NCBI GenBank assembly: GCA_945861865.1
Contig: CAMAWN010000022.1
Span: forward strand, 1-45,437
Length of the DNA: 45,437 nt
Origin: Candidatus Kuenenia stuttgartensis
GTDB lineage: Bacteria; Planctomycetota; Planctomycetia; Planctomycetales; Planctomycetaceae
Direction: 5' to 3'
Part shown: positions 17,140 to 27,819 of the stretch, one piece after another
Numbering within the stretch: position 1 is the first letter of the stretch
How the letters are laid out: every line of letters begins with the position of its first letter
Notes under the pieces: generated by a model
Databases searched by the model: none
Told to the model about the DNA's origin: nothing
The model's input: the letters and a program-made list of their open reading frames with translations, nothing else
Made by a program: the position numbers and the translations under genes

Positions 17140-18120
17140 TCAATCAGACGCGATGACTTCGTTCGCATTCATCGTACACATCGCGGCAAACACGGCGAGG
17201 TTGATAGATTGGTTCACAAATTTAACGCGACCATCAACGAACAAGAAATTCCCGCCGCCGGAGTGAAAACTATAGGGTTCGTTGTCGTTTTTTACGTTCA
17301 TGGGGCGTGTGCATCCGCCGGCCGGCCCGCAGCCCTCCGCGGAACCATCGGCCTTCGCGCCGTCGAAGCTGAATGGTCCTTCGCTGTCGGCCCAACAGAT
17401 TCCTTGATCATTCGAGAGCGTCGAGTTTTCCGTTTGGCCACGGTAGACCTTGGGCCGAGCGGCGCATTCCACCACCGCGATGGTAGAGGACGTTCCGTCT
17501 CGCACATCGCGAAACTGGGACGTGGAATTGCGAGACATGATCGAGAATCGGTTCGTGGCGTTGTAAAGCGCCGTCGGGAGATGCGGGTTGATGGACGCCG
17601 GTTGAACTCCCATATTGGCCTCATAATCCGTCGGTGCGACCGGGTTCGAGAAGATCATTGCGGGGCGGGGAGGCTTGGCGACGGCCGTCGTCACACCTGC
17701 CCGTGTTGGCGTGCTGGGGCACAGAAACGCCGCGACGGGCACTGCCGCCGTGACTGGGTTCGTCCCTTCCCACCAGTTGAGCTTGATGTCATAGAGTTTC
17801 TTCAGGTTCGCCTGCTCGATGTACGGCAGAATCAGCGGACGCCAACCGACAAACTTGCCAGCCGGGTTTCCCGGCCCAGCCATCGTCCAACCCGAGGCCG
17901 GAAACACGTTGTTCGCGTCATGGAAATTGTGCAGTGCCAGTCCGATCTGCTTCTGGTTGTTTTAACATTGCGCCTTCGCTGCGGCACCGCGAGCAGACTG
18001 AACCGCAGGCAACAACAAGGCAATGAGGACGGCGATGATGGCGATGACCACCAACAATTCGATCAGAGTGAAGCCAAGACGAGAACGGCTATTCGATTTT
18101 GAAATGGTCATGCGGATCAT
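17140..18120 (-). pseudogene. DUF1559 protein gene interrupted by one in-frame TAA
   Basis: The gene encodes a planctomycete DUF1559 secreted protein with a type IV pilin-like N-terminus, here [20 protein letters not shown]. An AAAGGAG site precedes the ATG at 18120. Codon 53 is TAA (17964-17962) exactly where relatives have Lys or a similar residue in the AQCxNNxKQIGLALHNFHD block. After it the same frame continues with LALHNFHDANNVFPASG, PYIEQANL, DGTSSTIAVVE and a C-terminal SFHSGGGNFLFVDGRVKFV, up to the natural end, and no other lesion is seen. As written, only 52 residues would be made. A recent nonsense mutation or a sequencing error are the simplest explanations. Confidence 0.85.
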
Positions 18121-18467
18121 TGGAAATTCTCCTTTTACGCCAAAGTGGCCGGAGACTCTGCATGGTGCGATTCGCGATCGGCCGCATCACCGTCATCAAA
18201 TCGAAATCGGATTCGTTGGGCGTTGATTCTTAATCGGGCTGCGACTCGCTCGCCAATGACGTGGCCATTTTTCGTGCTATTCTTGTCGCCAGGATCGCCG
18301 TCCGAGGTCTCATTCGACATTCACCCGGCGATATTCGTTGAGCGATGGACCGTCGCCAACGGTCATAACGATGAGGGCTGGAAAACGTGTCACCAAGGTC
18401 GAAGTCACGACAGCAAGTTGTTGCATGACTTGACCGCGTTGGGGTCAAACTGGAAGGAACGTCTCTG
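18121..18467. other. Divergent intergenic region
   Basis: No gene is recognised in these 347 bases. They separate the interrupted DUF1559 gene (minus) from the HEAT-repeat gene (plus) and must hold both promoters. The only structured element I see is the TTGACC/GGTCAA inverted repeat at 18430-18448. Confidence 0.5.
18430..18448 (+). promoter_or_regulatory. Operator-like inverted repeat TTGACC-N7-GGTCAA
   Basis: Perfect six-base arms with a seven-base spacer lie 19 bases before the HEAT-repeat start codon, directly upstream of its ribosome site. It could be a repressor operator or an mRNA hairpin. No regulator can be named. Confidence 0.25.
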
Positions 18468-19454
18468 ATGAAACGACAAGCGATCGTAGCGATTGGCGCT
18501 TCACTTGCGGTCATTCTGGTTGCGGCTGTGCTGCTAGAACCAACCCAAACGGCCTCAGGTTGGATCGCGGGCGATTCATTCCTGGCCGGCCGGCCATCGC
18601 GGTACTGGGCCAAACAGCTTCAAGGCGGGCCGAGCGCCAGCGCAGCGGCACTGTCGATTTTGGAAAAACACGGGGTCGATGCCATCCCGGTCTTGTCAGA
18701 AATTTTCTTGGAGTCTCCTGGCGAAACGCGATCCGAACTGCGTTGGACTGCGCTCGAACTGCTCGCCAAGAAGTCTCCGCTCCCCACAACAACACACAGC
18801 ACCATGCTGCGCGCGTTGAGTGATCCGGACCCACACGTTCGATCCGTGGCGATTGCTGCGGCCCCGAAAGCGGGGGTTCCAGCAGTTGATGTCGTGCCGA
18901 AGCTGAAGGAGTTGCTCCGATCGGAACACAGCGTCGTCGCTGCGCGGGCCATGAGTGAATATCGAGCGTCTGCCGCGACGGCTCTGCCGGAACTTGTCGC
19001 GGCCATGCACGACGAGAAGTTGCCGACGGAAGCGCGGTGGAATGCGGCTCGCACCATTGGCAAGATCGGCCCGAATGCTGTCTCGGCGGTGCCAGACCTG
19101 ATCGACGAAATGGATGATCCAGAGGACACGATCCGCGAGCACGCTGCGGAAGCCATCGGCGATATCGGCCCCGTGGCCGCCGAATTGGGAGTTCCCGCAC
19201 TGAGGAAAGTGCTGACCGATCGCTACGTGAAAGTTCGTCGCGATGCAGTTCGGTCACTGGGCTACATCGGTGCGGACGCTCGTCCGGCTGCAGAGGACAT
19301 GCTGCGGTTGCTCAAAGATCCCGAAGCGATCGTTCGCGAGGCTGCCGAGAAGGCTCTGAAAATCGTCGCCCCCGAACTCTTGCCGAAGGAAACCAAACCG
19401 GCCGGCAAGGTTGAACCTCAAGACAAGGCCGACAAAAAGACGCAGCGAAAGTGA
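18468..19454 (+). CDS. HEAT-repeat protein, secreted or membrane-anchored
   Basis: The 328-residue product starts with a hydrophobic segment (about residues 5-26) consistent with a signal peptide or anchor. It is followed by about six alpha-helical HEAT/PBS-lyase-like repeats; clear units include DPHVRSVAIAAAPKAG, EARWNAARTIGKIGPNA, DTIREHAAEAIGDIGPVA, KVRRDAVRSLGYIGADA and AIVREAAEKALKIV. The C-terminal 25 residues are Lys-rich and low complexity. Such proteins are usually scaffolds; no partner can be named. The ATG at 18468 follows AAGGAA. It converges on the next gene with only six bases between stops. Confidence 0.8.
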   Translation: MKRQAIVAIGASLAVILVAAVLLEPTQTASGWIAGDSFLAGRPSRYWAKQLQGGPSASAAALSILEKHGVDAIPVLSEIFLESPGETRSELRWTALELLAKKSPLPTTTHSTMLRALSDPDPHVRSVAIAAAPKAGVPAVDVVPKLKELLRSEHSVVAARAMSEYRASAATALPELVAAMHDEKLPTEARWNAARTIGKIGPNAVSAVPDLIDEMDDPEDTIREHAAEAIGDIGPVAAELGVPALRKVLTDRYVKVRRDAVRSLGYIGADARPAAEDMLRLLKDPEAIVREAAEKALKIVAPELLPKETKPAGKVEPQDKADKKTQRK

Positions 19455-19460
19455 ACCGCG

Positions 19461-20009
19461 TCACCAGATTAAACTTTCGAGCGCGCGTTCGACTTGCTGC
19501 CGAGCAAATGCGTCATTTTGCCAGTACAGCCCGACGAAGGAATACAGTCGCTTGTTCTTGTGCAGGCATGTGACGTGCTTCATCAGCGTCTTGCCCCCCA
19601 GCAAACCGCTGTAGACGATCCGCTCTCCGGCGACCGGTCCAGCATTCACCTTCTGGAGAGACTCTTCCACCTTCCAAGTCTTCACTCCGAAGGCCGGACC
19701 GCTCCAATGCGTTTCGAGCTGCTCGACAGCCACATCGTTGCGGCAGATGATCTGCAGCGAAGCTCCCCCTTCAGCCGTCGTCATTTGAAAGCGACTCAAG
19801 AAGACGTCCCCCGGCAAATCGCCGGCGGGAAGCACGGAGTTCGCGGATTGGCTCCAGCCCTCCGGGACACGGAAGCGGAATCCCTCGCTTTCGCTGTGAA
19901 AAACCGGGGAGTCGCGCAACAACGGCGCTCGCGGCGCTGAGTCACAGCCGCAGCAAGTCCACACAATCGTGCCGACGAGCAGACCCCATGCAAACAGCGA
20001 CCGCGACAT
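19461..20009 (-). CDS. Putative lipoprotein, unknown function
   Basis: The 182-residue product has an N-terminal hydrophobic segment ending in a lipobox-like CCGCDS (about residues 18-23). The mature part has FRFRVPEGWSQSAN and later GERIVYSGLLGGKTLMKHVTCLHKNKRLYSFVGLY, which resembles small planctomycete lipoproteins with a PsbP/DUF-type beta fold; I cannot name the family. The frame is open to 20150, but that start would overlap the DUF1559 gene by about 100 bases, so the ATG at 20009 beginning the signal peptide is chosen. It follows the DUF1559 gene by 37 bases and is probably co-transcribed with it. Confidence 0.6.
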   Translation of the reverse strand: MSRSLFAWGLLVGTIVWTCCGCDSAPRAPLLRDSPVFHSESEGFRFRVPEGWSQSANSVLPAGDLPGDVFLSRFQMTTAEGGASLQIICRNDVAVEQLETHWSGPAFGVKTWKVEESLQKVNAGPVAGERIVYSGLLGGKTLMKHVTCLHKNKRLYSFVGLYWQNDAFARQQVERALESLIW

Positions 20010-20046
20010 CCGTGGACGCTGCGCATTCAGTGCTGCCAGCAGTTCG

Positions 20047-21054
20047 TCAATAGTCGGTTTTGACAACTTCTCCTCCGGAGCGAGTGGCCAACGAATGCAA
20101 AATTTCCAGATTGATCCCCGAACCCATCGCATGCACCGAGCCATCCGCAAACAGGAAGAACACCTGTCCGGAATGAGCCGAGAAAAAATCGTACGGCTCG
20201 CTGAATCGATCGTTGAGCGTGCGTGAACCGATGCGAGCCAAGGTCATGCAGGGGGACTCTTCGATCGTCGAAGTAAACACGGGAGCTCCCGGCGTTGTGC
20301 GAACAGTTCCGCCGGTCATGACACCAGCCCAAGGAGCCTTGGTGAACAATGCGGCTCGTTCACCGACGGAAATGGTTTGCGACAGACCATCGCGGATGTC
20401 TTGCGACCGAATTCGGCTATTGCGTTGAAAGGTACCATCGCCATCGTCTGGGTTCGTATTGATCAGACCAAACTTGCCGAAGACGGCGACATAGCTGGTC
20501 GTGCTGGCGTCGGCCAGCGCTGAACCATCCTTTCGAAGCACGGTGAAAACACCCGCATCGGTATCCGATGGACAGGTCACGAGGGGGAGTGGCCGAATCA
20601 CTTTGTCCGCATTCACGGGAGCACCGACCGACCAATTGAGATCGATCTGCCGGTACAAGGTGGTTTGGCCGATTTGAGGCAACAGCATGGTGATCCAATT
20701 CCATCCCGGATCTTGGGGAGGCGGAAGGGCGGCCGGCGGGAGCCAGCCGTCAAAAAGAAATCGGCCCAGTGCGCTTGGCGGTTCGAGGCTCAGGGCAGCA
20801 GTGTTCGGAACGGGCCCAGCAAACAAATACCCGGGTGGATAGGTCGCGTGGCTCTCATGGTACTGATGCAGCGCCAGCCCCCACTGCTTCAGATTGTTGC
20901 GGCACTGCGTACGTCGCGCAGCTTCTCGCACGGCCTGAACCGCAGGCAGAATCAACGCCAGCAGTGTGCCGATGATCGCGATCACCACCAGCACTTCAAT
21001 CAGAGTGAATCCCAACCGAAATTGGAGCTTCTCGCGATTCGTCGTTGGCTCCAT
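20047..21054 (-). CDS. DUF1559 protein with pilin-like N-terminus
   Basis: This intact 335-residue member of the planctomycete DUF1559 family has the prepilin-type segment [20 protein letters not shown] at about residues 15-34. The block [19 protein letters not shown], the motifs [14 protein letters not shown] and the C-terminal H-x-G-x-x-F-x-F-A-D-G-S ([16 protein letters not shown]) follow. The last supplies the H-X9-DG ending typical of the family. Function is unknown; a secreted pseudopilin-like role is usually assumed. The ATG at 21054 has GGAG upstream and is preferred to a GTG at 21081. It gives a direct internal comparison for the nonsense-interrupted paralogue at 17140-18120. Confidence 0.9.
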   Translation of the reverse strand: MEPTTNREKLQFRLGFTLIEVLVVIAIIGTLLALILPAVQAVREAARRTQCRNNLKQWGLALHQYHESHATYPPGYLFAGPVPNTAALSLEPPSALGRFLFDGWLPPAALPPPQDPGWNWITMLLPQIGQTTLYRQIDLNWSVGAPVNADKVIRPLPLVTCPSDTDAGVFTVLRKDGSALADASTTSYVAVFGKFGLINTNPDDGDGTFQRNSRIRSQDIRDGLSQTISVGERAALFTKAPWAGVMTGGTVRTTPGAPVFTSTIEESPCMTLARIGSRTLNDRFSEPYDFFSAHSGQVFFLFADGSVHAMGSGINLEILHSLATRSGGEVVKTDY

Positions 21055-21335
21055 TTCAATGTCTCCAAGATCGAGCAACACTTCGCAATCGTGAAACAGT
21101 CCTCACATCCTAGCTGATCAGTCGCAGATATCTCAGAATCGCTGACACGAGCGGATGCTCCTGATCCCAACTGGCGAGTTTTCGGCAGACAGTCAGTTTT
21201 TCAGATCGCCGAACCAAGAGTGAGTTATCAGACAACCGAACCGGACGCGAGTCTCCTTCTGAGTTTTGCCAACGGTTTGGCACATAAGTGTTTGGACATT
21301 GGTCCTACTTTGCGGCGTCAATATCTCCGTCACGA

Positions 21336-22742
21336 ATGACACGCATGGTCGCGATTTTGCCAATCCTGCCCGCGATTGGAAGCCTGATCTGGCTGATCGT
21401 TGTATTGATCAGTTCGGGGGTGCTCTGGGGATTCAGTCGCCGTGGGCGAAGACTATTGGTCGCGTTCATCAAGAGCCAGTGGCGTGGCCTAGCGGTGCTG
21501 GTGGGCATCAGTGTGACGCTGCCAGCAATCTATTCGATATCGGTTCGGGCATTGACCGAACGATCGCCGAAATCACCGCGGTCACCCATCGCGTTCATTC
21601 CGAAGGGTTGGCCCACCAGCCGAGGTTCGCTGGCGAGATTGGGCAGCGATGGCACTCGCGGACCCCGTTCCGGAGGTGTCAATTGGGTTGGTCGTCGCGA
21701 TTATGTTTTCTTCTCCTCCCCGGCCATTTGCGGCGAGTACGTCGTCGCGATCGGTTCGCGCGGCGATTCCGCTCGTTGTTTTTGCTGGGACGTTGCCACG
21801 GGGGCCGAAGTCTGGAACGCAGGGCCTCGGGATTATCGGATGACGTTGTCGTCGCCGATTCTCGCCGACGGTCGCATCTTTTGCGGCGAAGGAGTGCATC
21901 ACACGCCGCGAGCACGCGTCGTCTGCCTTGATCCCGCGAGCGGCCACGAAGATGGCGTCGCTTGGAATTTCGCAACGGCGAGTCATGTCGAATGCACTCC
22001 CGCGTTCGACAACGGTCGAGTGTTTGTCGCGGCCGGCGACGATGGTGTTTACTGCTTCGAAGCCGACCCGCGTCACTCGGCTGAGCAACGAGTTCACTGG
22101 CACATCCCCGGCACTCAACTTCCGGATGCAGAAACCGCGCTGGCGGTGCATGCGGGCCGCGTTTATGTCGGACTTGGTCACGGCGGCAATACGATGGTTG
22201 CCTTGAGTGTGGAGACCGGTCACGAATTGTCGCGAGCAGCGCTGCCACTTCCCGTGTTTAGTCCGCCGGCGATCTTTGGCGATGGGCTGTTGATCGGACT
22301 CGGACCGGGAAACCTCGTGAACGCGCCGACCGCCGGCGCTGGTGAAATTCGACTCCTCGATCTCGAAAAATTGCAGACACGTTGGACATTGCCGACAACC
22401 GCCTCGGTCCTCAGCTCCCCGGCGGTGATTGGCGACGAAGCTGTCGTCTGTGTGGCCGATGGTCATGTGCTGGTCGTTGATCAGAGCGGCAACGTGCGAC
22501 GTCAGTGGCGGTCACCGTCACCAATTTTGACTTCGCCAGCGGTTTCGCTCGACACGATCTACTGTGTCGATGCGGAAGGAGTTCTGGTTGCACTCGACAT
22601 CGGAACGATGGAACCGGTCTGGCAAGTTCGGCTCGGTCCGTCCGGACTTTATGTGAGCTCTCCTGTCGTCGCGCGCGGGCGAATTGTTGTGGGAACCCCC
22701 GAAGGTCTCATGTGTGTGGGAACGATTCCGCAAGGAAATTGA
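21336..22742 (+). CDS. Membrane-anchored PQQ-type beta-propeller protein
   Basis: The product (about 468 residues) has two hydrophobic segments in its first 85 residues and then an eight-bladed-type repeat of PQQ/YVTN-like blades, visible as repeated S-S-P-A/I-x-x-x-x-V motifs: FFSSPAICGEYVVAIGS, LSSPILADGRIFCGEG, CTPAFDNGRVFVAAGDDG, SSPAVIGDEAVVCVADG and SSPVVARGRIVVGTPEG. The residues needed to bind PQQ cannot be judged. No catalytic motif is seen, so it may be a scaffold or sensor. The start is uncertain: GTG 21288 and ATG 21345 are alternatives. Its TGA is directly followed by the ATG of the next gene, so the pair is translationally coupled. Confidence 0.75.
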   Translation: MTRMVAILPILPAIGSLIWLIVVLISSGVLWGFSRRGRRLLVAFIKSQWRGLAVLVGISVTLPAIYSISVRALTERSPKSPRSPIAFIPKGWPTSRGSLARLGSDGTRGPRSGGVNWVGRRDYVFFSSPAICGEYVVAIGSRGDSARCFCWDVATGAEVWNAGPRDYRMTLSSPILADGRIFCGEGVHHTPRARVVCLDPASGHEDGVAWNFATASHVECTPAFDNGRVFVAAGDDGVYCFEADPRHSAEQRVHWHIPGTQLPDAETALAVHAGRVYVGLGHGGNTMVALSVETGHELSRAALPLPVFSPPAIFGDGLLIGLGPGNLVNAPTAGAGEIRLLDLEKLQTRWTLPTTASVLSSPAVIGDEAVVCVADGHVLVVDQSGNVRRQWRSPSPILTSPAVSLDTIYCVDAEGVLVALDIGTMEPVWQVRLGPSGLYVSSPVVARGRIVVGTPEGLMCVGTIPQGN

Positions 22743-25343
22743 ATGCCAGATTGGGTACATGACCTGTCGGATCCGTGGCCACTTCCCGCAGCGGACCAAC
22801 GTCGGCGACTGGGCGGAAAAGGAGCCTCGCTGCGTTGTCTCCGAGCAGCTGGACTGCCGGTCCCGCCAGGATTCACGATCACCACGGACGCCGTTCGGGA
22901 GTTTCTGGCGAGTGGTCACTGGCCCGCCGGTGTCGAAACAGAAGTCGCCGCCGCATTCGAACGTCTTCGCGTTGAGGCCGCCGCTGAAAACAGCACCGAG
23001 TTCAACTCGCATCGACCTCTGACTGTCGCGGTTCGCAGCGGCGCGGAGACGTCGCACCCAGGCTTGATGCGCACGATTCTGCATTGCGGCTGGACCGAAG
23101 CGCGGGCTGAGCGAGCCAACTCCGCAGCGGCCTGGACTGAGTTCGCCGACTTCCTGCAAGCAATGCTGTCGGTCCCACCAAATGGCCGCAGGGCGCTCGC
23201 CCCGGAGGAATTGTGCGCACGGCTGCTGGAACAACATCGACAACGTGGGCCGATCCGCGACGAGCCGCAGTTCTGGCTGTGGGAAGCAATCAACCTCGTG
23301 GCCGAATCCTCGCGGTCATTGCCACCCAGCGCTGACGATGCCGCGCCCTGCACTGCGGTCACCGTGCAGGCGATGTTTCCTGCCGAAGTCTCCGGAGTTT
23401 TGTTTTCGCGCGATCCGCTGGAACAGCCAGCAGCGCACATGGTCATCGAAGCAGTGTCCGGTGAGGGCCAGCGGCTGATGTCTGGTGCGGTCAATCCGTG
23501 GAGTTGCCGACTCGATCGCCGCACGCTGCGTCCGCTGGTCGAAGCTCCAGACACTCCGCCGTTGTCGCGGCCCGCAGGACTCTCCGATCAACACCTTGAC
23601 GTGATCGCTCGCGCGGCATTGCGCATGGAAACGGAGTTCGCTGGAAGTCCCGTCGATCTCGAATGGGGCTGCGTGTCCGGTCGTGTCGTGTTCTTTCAAG
23701 TCCGTCCGCTGGCATTCAGCCGCGAAACAGATCGGTGTGATTCCACCTTCGAGTCTGCCGACCGATTCCGGCTGCGAGCATTTGCCGATGCCGGGCGTCC
23801 GCTGTGGGTGCGGCATCAACTGGCCGAATCGTTGCCGCATCCCACGCCGCTGTCGTGGTGTGTCTGGGAACAATTCCTGTCACCCGACGGCGGATTGGGG
23901 ACGCTGTATCGGCAACTCGGCTTCGCGCCGTGTCGGTTCGCAGATGGGCAGGGGTTCTTGCAACTCATCGCTGGGCGGGGCTACGCCGATCCCGATCGAC
24001 TGCCACAGATGATCTGCGGCAGTTTTCCGTTGCGGCATTCGCACCAACGACTCATCGAATCGGCGGAGGAGTTGCACGAGCCGCCCACCGAGTTTGATCC
24101 CGAACGTCTCGATCCGTGGTTCCTGCTCAAGCTGCCGCACCTGGCTTGGGTCATGGCCCGTTCGGCCTGGCGAAACCAGCTCCTGCGTCGAACTGCGCGG
24201 CGACACTTTCGCGAATCCGTGGTTCCGGAGTTTACGGCCTCGCTTGCCAACCAGTGGGCGATCGACTGTCGGCGACTGACGCTGCGTGAACTGGTGACTC
24301 GCGCCGAAGAATGCCGAGCTTGGCTGTTCGACGAATGGCTGCCGCAATTGATGTTGCCGGGTTGGCTCGGCGTGCAAGCCTGGCAAGCGGTCACGCGCGG
24401 ACTGTCGAAAGTGCTTTCGACCGACGAGGTCCACGCGGTCCAGATCGAACTCTTGTCCCGAGTGTCGTACCCGGTTCACGAATGCGATGTTCCGACAACG
24501 ACAGGAGCCACATTGCCATTCGAGGGAGAATTCGAACTCGCCGCACAGTCGGGCGAACAATCCGGAGAACATTTCACGCCAACGAACATCGTGTCCGAGA
24601 TCGCCAACGCGGAGTTGCCGGACTGGTCAGACGCGCTGCGGCAAATCGTGTCTGCGGATCGTCTGCGGCGGCTCGGCCAAATGATCGCTGGCGAACTCAA
24701 GATCGTCCACCACCTGCTGCCGCTGCGTGAGGTCGGAAAGGTCTACTCTCGGCTCGGCATCGCTCTGCTGCGCCACGTTCTTGGCGAACTGGCCGCCCGA
24801 TCTGGACTGGGCGAACGGCTGTACTTTCACCATTGGCGAGAGTTGCCGTCGATCGCCGATGGAACAACGAGTGGCCCAACATCCGCACTTCTCGACGACC
24901 GTCTGGCCGAGTGGGTGTTCTGGCGCACGCGTGACGTTCCTCAAGTGCTGCACACCGGCCAAGCGAATCCCTTCCAGAAATCCGCAGCGTCACAAAACGC
25001 AGGCGCGACGGAAACAGGCTCCGCAGCACGACACTTCGCGGCACGGCCCCTCGCACCGGGCAAAGCATCCGGAGTGATTTGGCATTGGTCGCAGTCCGCT
25101 GGCATCGCGCCTCCCCCCGGTTCCGTGCTCGTGGCCAACGCGGTTGATGCGCCGACCGTGCTGCACTGCACCACCGCCGTCGCATTCATCGTGGAACAGG
25201 GAGGCCTGTTGTCGCACGCTGCCGTCACGGCTCGATTTGTCAAACGTCCGATGGTGGTTCTCGAAGACGCCACATCGCGAATGCCCGCCGGCGCGTCGGT
25301 TGAAGTCGACGGCAACACGGGAGCCGTCACGTCGAGACCGTGA
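22743..25343 (+). CDS. PEP synthase / rifampin phosphotransferase-like dikinase
   Basis: The 866-residue protein has an N-terminal ATP-grasp domain of the PEP synthase/PPDK type. It shows GGKGASLRCLRAAGLPVPPGF (about 25-45), VAVRSGAETSHPGLMRTIL, GVLFSRDP and DLEWG...VFFQVRPL. A long central domain follows, then a C-terminal swivelling domain with EQGGLLSHAAVTAR, whose His, residue 825 here, should be the phospho-carrier. There is no PEP/pyruvate TIM barrel. This order and length match rifampin phosphotransferases (about 865 residues), which use ATP to phosphorylate a small-molecule acceptor and release AMP and phosphate; a PPDK-like RSGAxxSxPG signature is a difference. The substrate is unknown. 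An AAGGA site lies in the end of the propeller gene. Confidence 0.75.
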   Translation: MPDWVHDLSDPWPLPAADQRRRLGGKGASLRCLRAAGLPVPPGFTITTDAVREFLASGHWPAGVETEVAAAFERLRVEAAAENSTEFNSHRPLTVAVRSGAETSHPGLMRTILHCGWTEARAERANSAAAWTEFADFLQAMLSVPPNGRRALAPEELCARLLEQHRQRGPIRDEPQFWLWEAINLVAESSRSLPPSADDAAPCTAVTVQAMFPAEVSGVLFSRDPLEQPAAHMVIEAVSGEGQRLMSGAVNPWSCRLDRRTLRPLVEAPDTPPLSRPAGLSDQHLDVIARAALRMETEFAGSPVDLEWGCVSGRVVFFQVRPLAFSRETDRCDSTFESADRFRLRAFADAGRPLWVRHQLAESLPHPTPLSWCVWEQFLSPDGGLGTLYRQLGFAPCRFADGQGFLQLIAGRGYADPDRLPQMICGSFPLRHSHQRLIESAEELHEPPTEFDPERLDPWFLLKLPHLAWVMARSAWRNQLLRRTARRHFRESVVPEFTASLANQWAIDCRRLTLRELVTRAEECRAWLFDEWLPQLMLPGWLGVQAWQAVTRGLSKVLSTDEVHAVQIELLSRVSYPVHECDVPTTTGATLPFEGEFELAAQSGEQSGEHFTPTNIVSEIANAELPDWSDALRQIVSADRLRRLGQMIAGELKIVHHLLPLREVGKVYSRLGIALLRHVLGELAARSGLGERLYFHHWRELPSIADGTTSGPTSALLDDRLAEWVFWRTRDVPQVLHTGQANPFQKSAASQNAGATETGSAARHFAARPLAPGKASGVIWHWSQSAGIAPPPGSVLVANAVDAPTVLHCTTAVAFIVEQGGLLSHAAVTARFVKRPMVVLEDATSRMPAGASVEVDGNTGAVTSRP

Positions 25344-25517
25344 TCACAAACACAAATTGTTCGGCTCTCGATAACGATCGGTCTCATCTCGAACACGAAA
25401 CTTCTCCTCGCGTTGTGAAGCGTTCGGCTCATCACGCAAGAGATGGCTACGTAGCGGTCACCGCTCCGCGTGACGAGCAGAATTGGAACACGCGCAGTTG
25501 TTTTCTGTGAATCGGGA

Positions 25518-27050
25518 TCACTCCGCCTTTAGCACTTCGATCTTGAGCTTGCCGAGCGCTTGATAGGCGGGCAGAAACGTGCTGACCGGCAGCGGGGCGT
25601 CTTCGTCGAGGGCGGAATCGGCCATCTTGAGGTGGGCGGGGCCGATGCCACCTTTGCCCAGCGTCGCGTCGAGCGGAATCCATTCGCCGGCGAGAAAGGC
25701 TTCGGTCCACATGTGCCCGCCGAAGGAGTTCAGGGAATCGACGTAGACCAAACCGGCGGCGATGCGCGACGGGACTTTCTTGGCTCGCAGCATCGCCGCG
25801 AGGAGCACGGCGTGCTCGGTGCAATCCCCCTCCATGTGCTGAGCGACTTCGGCGGCGGAGGCCATCGCAGTTGAGAAGTTCTTTTTCGTCAGTTTGTCGC
25901 GGACGTATTTTTCCATTCGCGTCGCGATGCGGCTGGGATCGGTTTCGCTACCGGCAGCTCGCTCCGCATGGTCGACGACGGCCGGATCACGCGTCTGCAA
26001 AAAGCGAGTCGGCGTGAGGAATTTGCCATCGGCCTTCACCGGTCGCGAATTCACGGGCGGAATCGGTTTCGTAGTCACGGTCAGTTCGATGGCATGCTCC
26101 TTCGAGTCTTTCTCGACCAGCCGTTTGATTTGTTGGGTGCCGCCGGCGATGAAGAACGGTTCGGGGGATTCTTCTTTCATCGAGACGCGGTAGACAATTT
26201 TCTTCTTGCGATGCGCGTCAAGGATCGGCGGAGCGATGCGGACCAGCGTGTTCACGGCGAGGTCGAGTTCCGCTCCGGCGATCGCTTGCAAGGCGACGTC
26301 GCGTGGCACGTCGTACGCACGAGCCACCAAGCCGAGCATGTCGGTCTCAGTCAACTTCGTTTGCCAGGCGGCATCGACGTACTGCCGAAAATTGTTCTCT
26401 GGGATGGCGGAGAAACTAACTTTGACTCTGAGCAGCGAAACTTCTTTGCCATCGAGCAGCTCGACTGGCTGCATGTCATCGGGTGCGAAATGTGCCTGCG
26501 AGACTTTGGCGAACTCCGGCAGATAGATTTTGAATGACTTCGATTCGCCGGGCTTGAGCGGATTGTCGCGCAGCCAGCGATCGGGATAGGCCGGCGACTT
26601 GGCATCGGCTTCCCAGGCGACGCGACGCTTGTCGGTGCGGCCGGCGAGCGTGGTGGTCAATTCGATCTGATCGCCGTTGACGACCCCTTCGGTGGTCGTG
26701 TTCTGGATCGGCGGGTTCTTCAGCTCGAAGGCGAAGCGGAGCAGGTTGCCGGATTCCGTTTCCTCGATTCGCAGCGACGTCGACATCTTCAACTCTTGGC
26801 CGAAGCGTTTGAGCGAAAAGTGCGATTCGCTGACGGTGATGAAGACTTTGTTCTTGTCGCGCAGTTCAACACGTTCGCGGCCGTATTGGTAGCCGACGCG
26901 CTGATTGCCGATGTGAATGACTTGCCAGGATTCGTGGTCGTCTTTCGGAGATCGGTCTTGAGCAACGCTCCACGCACAGGACGACAGCAACCACAGGCTG
27001 ACGGTGACGAACTCTCGAATTCCGAATCGTGATCGAGTCTCGTGCGGCAT
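25518..27050 (-). CDS. Exported transglutaminase-like protein
   Basis: The 510-residue product has a signal peptide (about residues 12-32, ending near WSVAQD). The C-terminal third is a transglutaminase-like domain with Cys 410 (EGDCTEHAVLLAAMLR), His 446 (GGHMWTEAF) and Asp 461 (WIPLDAT), a complete catalytic triad. The family includes peptidases and amidases as well as crosslinkers. The N-terminal 350 residues are beta-rich and resemble the planctomycete domain that often precedes such transglutaminase domains. The ATG at 27050 (AGAGAAG eight bases upstream) is favoured over a TTG at 27074. It follows the ABC ATPase gene by 52 bases and is probably the last gene of that operon. Confidence 0.85.
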   Translation of the reverse strand: MPHETRSRFGIREFVTVSLWLLSSCAWSVAQDRSPKDDHESWQVIHIGNQRVGYQYGRERVELRDKNKVFITVSESHFSLKRFGQELKMSTSLRIEETESGNLLRFAFELKNPPIQNTTTEGVVNGDQIELTTTLAGRTDKRRVAWEADAKSPAYPDRWLRDNPLKPGESKSFKIYLPEFAKVSQAHFAPDDMQPVELLDGKEVSLLRVKVSFSAIPENNFRQYVDAAWQTKLTETDMLGLVARAYDVPRDVALQAIAGAELDLAVNTLVRIAPPILDAHRKKKIVYRVSMKEESPEPFFIAGGTQQIKRLVEKDSKEHAIELTVTTKPIPPVNSRPVKADGKFLTPTRFLQTRDPAVVDHAERAAGSETDPSRIATRMEKYVRDKLTKKNFSTAMASAAEVAQHMEGDCTEHAVLLAAMLRAKKVPSRIAAGLVYVDSLNSFGGHMWTEAFLAGEWIPLDATLGKGGIGPAHLKMADSALDEDAPLPVSTFLPAYQALGKLKIEVLKAE

Positions 27051-27102
27051 GTTTGTGACTTCTCTGCGTTTCAAAAAACCGAGTTCGGGAGGTTCTCCAA
27101 AA

Positions 27103-27804
<702 letters not shown>

Positions 27805-27819
27805 AGTCTTCTTCACTTC

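Noticed and set aside
25440-25480. Hairpin GGTCAC/GTGAC between two convergent genes as a terminator or repeat
   Set aside because: The stem is short (about five base pairs) with no T-run, so it was not annotated.
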